Below are positions 60,231 to 64,000 of a stretch of DNA of 64,000 nucleotides, piece by piece. The stretch is from Desertimonas flava. Its GTDB lineage: Bacteria > Actinomycetota > Acidimicrobiia > Acidimicrobiales > Ilumatobacteraceae. A model generated the notes under the pieces. That model was not told where the DNA came from and searched no databases. It saw only the letters and a list, made by a program, of their open reading frames with translations. Each line of letters starts with the position of its first letter. The stretch's first letter is position 1. Made by a program: the position numbers and the translations under genes. The DNA lies in assembly GCF_003426815.1 (NCBI RefSeq), contig NZ_QKYK01000021.1, forward strand, positions 32,960 to 96,959, given 5' to 3'.

Positions 60231-60857
60231 GTGTTGGCCACCACCGAGCCCGCGGCGTCACGTCGTCGCGCCGATTCGTACGAACAGCGGCGGAATGCCC
60301 TCGTCAGTTCTGCTCTGCAGACGCTGTCCGAGCTCGGCTATGCGCGCACGAGTGTGCGCGACATCGCCCAGAACTCGGACTACTCACACGGCGTCCTGCA
60401 CTACTACTTCGCCGACAAGGCAGAGCTCATCGACGAGTGCATACGCCGCTACGACGAGATGAGCGAGGAACGCTTCGCCGCCCTGCCGACCACGGCGGCG
60501 TCGGCAGCCGATTACGCCGACGCCATCGCCGAGGCGTTCGCGTCCACGCTCGTCACCGACGCCTCCGAGCACCGGCTCTGGTACGACCTCCGCACGCAGT
60601 CGATGTTCGACGAAGGCCTGCGCGAGGGGGTGGCCGCCATCGACACCGGCCGCGCCGCCAAGGTCTGGTCGATCGTGACGCGGCTCGCCGAGCTCTCGGG
60701 AATCCCGCCGTCGACGTCGGCAGCGGTGGCGTACCAGCTCGTCGACGGTGTGCTGCAGCACCACGTGATCAGCTACGCACTCGGCGACGAGACGGCGCCG
60801 GCGCGGCTCGCGTCGGCCATCCGCGACCTGCTTCTCCTGCTCGTCCCGGCCGGCTGA
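60231..60857 (+). CDS. TetR-family regulator
   Basis: 208 residues. The helix-turn-helix spans YARTSVRDIAQNSDYSHGVLHYYFADKAELI in outline (residues 35-65) with TSVRDIAQNSDYSHG as the recognition helix region. The C-terminal domain has LWYDLRTQSMFD and DGVLQHHVISYALGD typical of the TetR_C_6/BetI-like group. The start is GTG 60231, eight bases after AAGGAC. Divergent from the coiled-coil gene, 114 bp away, which may be its target. Confidence 0.88.
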   Translation: MLATTEPAASRRRADSYEQRRNALVSSALQTLSELGYARTSVRDIAQNSDYSHGVLHYYFADKAELIDECIRRYDEMSEERFAALPTTAASAADYADAIAEAFASTLVTDASEHRLWYDLRTQSMFDEGLREGVAAIDTGRAAKVWSIVTRLAELSGIPPSTSAAVAYQLVDGVLQHHVISYALGDETAPARLASAIRDLLLLLVPAG

Positions 60858-60890
60858 GCTCGGCGGAGGGGGTCGGCTACGGTCGGCGCC

Positions 60891-61271
60891 GTGGCCCACC
60901 CCCGCATGTACCGCGAGGACGACCCCTTCCTCGCCGACGTCCGACGGATCTGTCTTGCGCTGCCCGAGGCCACCGAGGTCGAGGCGTGGGGACGTCCGAC
61001 GTTCCGCGCCGGCAAGATCTTCTGCATCTTCTCCGGGGCGGAGGACCGGCCCTACGGTCTGCTGCTCCAGGCCGACGACGACGAGCGCCCAGCCCTCCTC
61101 GAGGACTCGCGCTTCTATCTCGCCCCGTACTACCGCAACGCCCCGTGGGTCGCGCTCGATCTCGAGGCCGCCCCGCCCGACTGGGAGGAGATCGGCGAGC
61201 TGATCGAGACGTCGTACCGGCGCGTCGCGCTCAAGCGGATGTTGAAGGCGCTCGACGCCCGATCGGGCTGA
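60891..61271 (+). CDS. MmcQ/YjbR-family protein
   Basis: 126 residues. DVRRICLALPEATEVEAWGR, PTFRAGKIFCIFSG, and the C-terminal WEEIGELIETSYRRVALKRM match the YjbR family and the paralogue at 55037-55453, with which it shares the final motif. The GTG at 60891 starts the conserved part. It is followed after 19 bp by the DUF2277 gene, probably in one transcript with the TetR gene upstream. Confidence 0.85.
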   Translation: MAHPRMYREDDPFLADVRRICLALPEATEVEAWGRPTFRAGKIFCIFSGAEDRPYGLLLQADDDERPALLEDSRFYLAPYYRNAPWVALDLEAAPPDWEEIGELIETSYRRVALKRMLKALDARSG

Positions 61272-61290
61272 AGGGTGGCAGGCTGGGGAC

Positions 61291-61566
61291 ATGTGCCGCA
61301 ACATCCGAACCCTGCACAACTTCGAGCCGCCGGCGACACAGGAGGAGGTGTACGCCTCGTCCCTCCAGTACGTCCGCAAGATCAGCGGGATGACGAAGCC
61401 GTCGGCCGCCAACGCCGCGGCCTTCGAGCGAGCGGTCGAGGCGATCACGTTCATCACGCGCGAGCTCGTCGATTCCTTGACGACGACGGCCCCGGCGAAG
61501 AACCGCGAGGTCGAAGCCGCCAAGGCCCGCGAGCGAAGTGCCGCTCGCTACGCCACGTCCGCCTGA
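61291..61566 (+). CDS. DUF2277-family protein
   Basis: 91 residues starting MCRNIRTLHNFEPPATQEEV, with LQYVRKISGMTKPS and the helical REVEAAKARERSAARYA end, all hallmarks of DUF2277. The conserved Cys2 and His suggest a possible metal or redox role, but the family function is unknown. ATG 61291. Confidence 0.9.
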   Translation: MCRNIRTLHNFEPPATQEEVYASSLQYVRKISGMTKPSAANAAAFERAVEAITFITRELVDSLTTTAPAKNREVEAAKARERSAARYATSA

Positions 61567-61762
61567 ACGCCGTCTCGTTCAGCCGGGCACGCAGAACGGC
61601 GCACTCGGCAGGCCGGGGACGCCGGCCTGAACCCGGGCACCGAGCGTGGTCGGCGGGGCCGCGCCCGCGACGGCTCGCTTCAACATGGCGACGACGACGA
61701 GCGTGAAGTCGACAGGCGGCGAAGGCGTCGGTCCGATCACCTCAAGACGCGGGCCGGAGCGA

Positions 61763-61816
61763 AAAGGTTGAGCGCGCAGGCATCCGCGGAAAATTCCTCC
61801 GAACCAATCAACCTTT
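61763..61816. other. Inverted repeat enclosing small hairpins, possible structured RNA
   Basis: AAAGGTTGA (61763-61771) and TCAACCTTT (61808-61816) are perfect inverted copies 36 bases apart; allowing one bulged A the arms extend to CGAAA/TTTCG. Inside lie CGCG/CGCG and GGAA/TTCC pairs, which could make a three-way junction. The segment is more AT-rich than its surroundings. I cannot match it to a known RNA family. Confidence 0.35.
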
Positions 61817-61962
61817 CGTGTCGCTTGCGCATCTCAGTGGCAAACACCGGAGGCGGGAACCCTCCAGACGAGCGCCATCGCAGGATGCGGCTGCACCGGC
61901 CTCGTCTCTGGACGTCGGCCGGACGACGGGGCAGTGGGGCCCCGCCGGTCCGCACGACCCCG

Positions 61963-61999
61963 CGAGCGGCGCCGGACCGTCGAGGTCCGGCGCCGCTCG
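61963..61999. terminator. Perfect 16-bp hairpin in a gene-free region
   Basis: CGAGCGGCGCCGGACC (61963-61978) is an exact inverted match to 61984-61999 with a GTCGA loop. It looks like a strong terminator, yet the nearest gene on either strand that could end here is the DUF2277 gene 400 bp upstream, so it may end a non-coding transcript. Confidence 0.6.
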
Positions 62000-62096
62000 T
62001 GCGTCCGGGCTCACTCGCCGTCGATGTGCCTCGCGTCACGACAATTTCCGCAGTGTTTGGTTGCCGGCACACGGAGGGGCGGCCGCCACCCGCAAC

Positions 62097-62102
62097 TACG
62101 CT
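62097..62102 (+). promoter_or_regulatory. Leaderless -10 element
   Basis: TACGCT fits the actinobacterial TAnnnT consensus and lies seven bases before the ATG at 62110. The gene lacks a ribosome binding site, consistent with a leaderless mRNA. Confidence 0.5.
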
Positions 62103-62109
62103 TTGCCAG

Positions 62110-62844
62110 ATGAGCGGCAGCGACAGCGCGATCACCACCACCGCCGTTGCCGCGCGCACCGCGGGTAGTGCGGCCGGCTCGGTCGCCATCGCCCCGGCCG
62201 TGCCGTCGGGTCGGCGGGTGGTCCTCTACTCCGTTCGCCGGTTCGGCGACGCCACGGTCGAGAACGTCGCCGACGACCTCGGCATCACCGTGTCCGGCGC
62301 CCGCCAGCACCTGAGCTCTCTCGCCGAGAGCGGGCTCGTGGAGACGAGCGAGGTCGACCGCGGTCCCGGCCAACGGGGCCGACCGCGGCTCACGTACCAC
62401 GTGACCGAGCTCGGCGACACGCTGTTCCCGAACGCGTACGGGGCGCTCACCAACGAACTGCTCGGGTACGTCGCCGACGACGACCCCGGGGCCGTCGAGC
62501 GCCTGTTCCAGCGACGTCGTGACCACCGCATCGCCGCGGCCCGGGCTCGCGTCGACCAGTACACCGAGCTCGCCGACCGGGTGGCCGAGCTGGCCCGCGT
62601 GCTCGACGACGACGGCTATCTCGCCACGTCCCAGCAGGTTGGCGCCGGACGCTTCGTCGTCACCGAGCACAACTGTGCGATCGCCGCCGTCTCCAAGCGC
62701 TACAACCAGGCGTGCGACAGCGAGCTCGAGTTCATCCGCTCGGTGCTGGCCGACGCCTCGGTCACGCGGATCAGCCACATGGTCAGCGGCGATCGCCGCT
62801 GCGCGTACGAGATCATCGGCCCCGAGCCGGCGTCAGCGTCCTAG
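62110..62844 (+). CDS. SufR-like HTH regulator with three conserved cysteines
   Basis: 244 residues. A winged helix-turn-helix (FGDATVENVADDLGITVSGA, RQHLSSLAESGLVETSEVDR) is followed by RGRPRLTYHVTELGDTLFP and a C-terminal domain carrying Cys in HNCAIAAV, NQACDSEL and RRCAYEI. This is the arrangement of SufR, which holds an Fe-S cluster and represses the suf operon. No suf genes are in the window. Its last four bases overlap the convergent VIT gene, so iron-linked control of that transporter is a fair guess. Confidence 0.82.
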   Translation: MSGSDSAITTTAVAARTAGSAAGSVAIAPAVPSGRRVVLYSVRRFGDATVENVADDLGITVSGARQHLSSLAESGLVETSEVDRGPGQRGRPRLTYHVTELGDTLFPNAYGALTNELLGYVADDDPGAVERLFQRRRDHRIAAARARVDQYTELADRVAELARVLDDDGYLATSQQVGAGRFVVTEHNCAIAAVSKRYNQACDSELEFIRSVLADASVTRISHMVSGDRRCAYEIIGPEPASAS

Positions 62845-63530
62845 ATCGCCGTCCCGACGAGGGCGCCGATCGCCGCCGTCACACCCATCGCCACCGCCGA
62901 CAGGACCGTGATCCGCAGCGCAGCCGGGAGCCAGGGCGCGCCGCCGAGGCGGGCTCCGACGGCGCCGAGGACCGCCAGACTCACCAGCGCAGCGACGGCG
63001 ACGAACGCGGCCAGCGCCGGCTTCCATGCCAACGCGGCGACGAGCGTGGGCACGGCCGCCCCGATCGAGAAGGCGGCCGCCGACGATCCGGCGGCCTGGA
63101 GCGGCCGGGCGGCGGCCACCTCGGTGATGCCCAACTCGTCACGCGCGTGGGCGCCGAGCGCATCGCGCCGGGTCAGCTGCTCGGCCACGGCAGCGGCGAG
63201 ACCGGGTTCGATGCCTCGCTGCTCGTAGATCCGGGTGAGTTCGTTCAGTTCGCTCACCGGATCGGCGGCGAGCTCTCGTCGCTCCATGGCGAGGTCGGCC
63301 TGTTCGGCGTCGCGCTGCGAACTGACCGAGACGTACTCCCCCACCGCCATCGACATCGCCCCGCCCACCAGACCGGCGAACGCCGCGGTGAGCACTGCGC
63401 TCCGGTTCGCCCCGGACGCGTCCACGCCCACGATCAACGTGGCGGTGGAGACGATGCCGTCGTTGGCGCCGAGGACGGCGGCACGCAGCCATCCCACGCG
63501 GTCGGTGCGGTGCTGTTCCCGATGCGGCAC
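62841..63530 (-). CDS. VIT1/CCC1-family iron/manganese transporter
   Basis: 229 residues, full length. The first helices carry the family metal motifs VLGANDGIVSTATLIVGVDA and GGAMSMAVGEYVSVSSQRDA; the cytoplasmic linker (LNELTRIYEQRGIEPGLAAA) leads into PL-rich helices 3-5. VIT proteins move Fe2+ or Mn2+ out of the cytosol. The half-length VIT-like protein at 5658-6158 corresponds to residues from the linker onward. Confidence 0.9.
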   Translation of the reverse strand: MPHREQHRTDRVGWLRAAVLGANDGIVSTATLIVGVDASGANRSAVLTAAFAGLVGGAMSMAVGEYVSVSSQRDAEQADLAMERRELAADPVSELNELTRIYEQRGIEPGLAAAVAEQLTRRDALGAHARDELGITEVAAARPLQAAGSSAAAFSIGAAVPTLVAALAWKPALAAFVAVAALVSLAVLGAVGARLGGAPWLPAALRITVLSAVAMGVTAAIGALVGTAI

Positions 63531-63568
63531 GCGCCGACACTAGCCATGGCATCAACCATGCGTCACCG

Positions 63569-63631
63569 TGATGTCAGCTCGATGCACATCTGGCGTTGAC
63601 ATGACGTCAAGGTGATGTCATGATGACGTCA
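63569..63631 (+). promoter_or_regulatory. Array of four TGAYGTCA palindromes at 11-bp multiples
   Basis: TGATGTCA at 63569 and 63613, TGACGTCA at 63602 and 63624 (the last ends on the A of the start codon). Start-to-start steps are 33, 11 and 11 bp, so all lie on one face of the helix. Such arrays fit a ribbon-helix-helix repressor, and the gene that starts here encodes one. Confidence 0.75.
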
Positions 63632-64000
63632 TGGACCTGACGCCCTTCGTCGACAGCCTCCGCCACGACCTGCTCGTGGCCGCCGAGGTGGCCGGCCCCG
63701 ACGCCAAGGTCGCCGCCGAGCGACTCGTCGCGGCACTCGATGCGTCGGCTCGCCTCGCCCTGATGGACGCCCTCGCCGCCGCCGACGAGATCACCGCCGA
63801 GATGGCTCCGGGTTCGGTCGACCTCCGGCTGCGTGGCCGCGAGCCCCAGTTCGTCGTGACGGCCCCGGCGCCGCCCGAACCGCCCCTCCCCCCGCCTCCG
63901 CCCGAACCACCGTCGGTCGACGGTGACGACGGCATCACGGCCCGCATCTCGCTGCGCCTCCCCGACTCGCTGAAGTCGAAGATCGAGGAGGCCGCCAACG
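63631..64000 (+). CDS. Ribbon-helix-helix-domain protein (3' truncated by window edge)
   Basis: 123 residues are visible, starting at ATG 63631. The N-terminal 75 residues are a helical domain (FVDSLRHDLLVAAEVAGPDA, AERLVAALDASARLALMDAL), then a linker of Pro/Glu repeats (PAPPEPPLPPPPPEPP) and the start of a ribbon-helix-helix (ITARISLRLPDSLKSKIEEA). Proteins of this layout often precede a DUF4097 gene in Actinobacteria; the window ends before that could be seen. It probably autoregulates through the TGAYGTCA array overlapping its start. Confidence 0.75.
   Translation, partial: MDLTPFVDSLRHDLLVAAEVAGPDAKVAAERLVAALDASARLALMDALAAADEITAEMAPGSVDLRLRGREPQFVVTAPAPPEPPLPPPPPEPPSVDGDDGITARISLRLPDSLKSKIEEAAN

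Larger units (their letters stand above)
61567..62109. other. 543-bp stretch without a convincing gene
   Basis: No reading frame on either strand looks like a real protein. A leftward frame of 53 codons (61579-61740) ends PFCVPG and may be a gene remnant. The stretch contains the inverted repeat at 61763-61816, a smaller GGAGG/CCTCC hairpin near 61850, and the hairpin at 61963-61999. The SufR-like promoter lies at its right end. Confidence 0.6.

Noticed and set aside
61579..61740. Leftward 53-codon frame ending PFCVPG
   Set aside because: Composition is slightly more protein-like than its surroundings, but there is no good start or homology; at most a remnant.
61737..62189. Leftward open frame in the gene-free stretch
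   Set aside because: It crosses both inverted repeats, lacks a ribosome binding site and has no protein-like pattern; partly antisense to the SufR-like gene.

Overview
The window is very high in GC, uses many GTG/TTG starts and ATGA/GTGA stop-start overlaps, and carries families typical of Actinobacteria: a DUF222/13E12-type HNH protein, a DUF3556-like membrane protein, a fused LivH-LivM-LivG transporter, DUF2277 and the small MCRQ-type Cys-rich protein. I infer an actinobacterium, perhaps of the Acidimicrobiia (Ilumatobacter-like). The class is a guess from gene content; no rRNA or tRNA is present to confirm it.

Layout. 1-5.5 kb: end of a sulfide:quinone oxidoreductase gene, a cysteine-desulfurase-like aminotransferase, an OmpR-type two-component system and a small exported protein. 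Convergent to these are thioredoxin and a 59-aa Cys-rich protein, each preceded by the same CsoR/CstR-like operator; the set looks like reactive-sulfur handling. 5.6-10 kb: a half-length VIT-like protein coupled to a CDF-like protein without metal ligands, then three oxidoreductases. 10-22 kb: a nine-gene leftward operon (M24 hydrolase, E1 alpha/beta, bicupin, amidohydrolase, and a ribose-type ABC transporter whose last gene fuses a permease to a second amidohydrolase). It is divergent from a rightward 3-hydroxyisobutyrate-dehydrogenase-like gene and a LacI regulator, and LacI-type operators overlap both promoters. I read this as one inducible uptake-and-degradation system for an unknown, probably amide- or N-heterocycle-bearing compound.

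24-42 kb: a LuxR regulator, an acyl-CoA-dehydrogenase-fold enzyme, a two-domain CoA-transferase with its TetR regulator, an acyl-CoA synthetase and a branched-chain-type ABC transporter with a LivHMG fusion. A shared nine-base half-site upstream of the TetR gene and of the transporter suggests one regulon. 42-49.5 kb: a leaderless arsR-arsC fusion with an operator in its promoter spacer, a VOC protein, crotonase, GFA protein, CDF exporter, D-aminoacylase, a DMT transporter with a 24-His tail, and a divergent YcnI-like copper protein. 49.5-61.6 kb: an HNH protein, a membrane hydroxylase, a MaoC pair, NUDIX, threonine aldolase, a P450 with a carotenoid oxygenase and TetR, EVE, two YjbR proteins and DUF2277.

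61.6-64 kb: a 543-bp gene-free stretch with a nine-bp inverted repeat and a perfect 16-bp hairpin, a SufR-like regulator convergent with a full-length VIT transporter, and the start of a ribbon-helix-helix protein whose promoter carries four TGAYGTCA palindromes at exact multiples of 11 bp. I saw no CRISPR array, tRNA, rRNA, IS element or replication origin.
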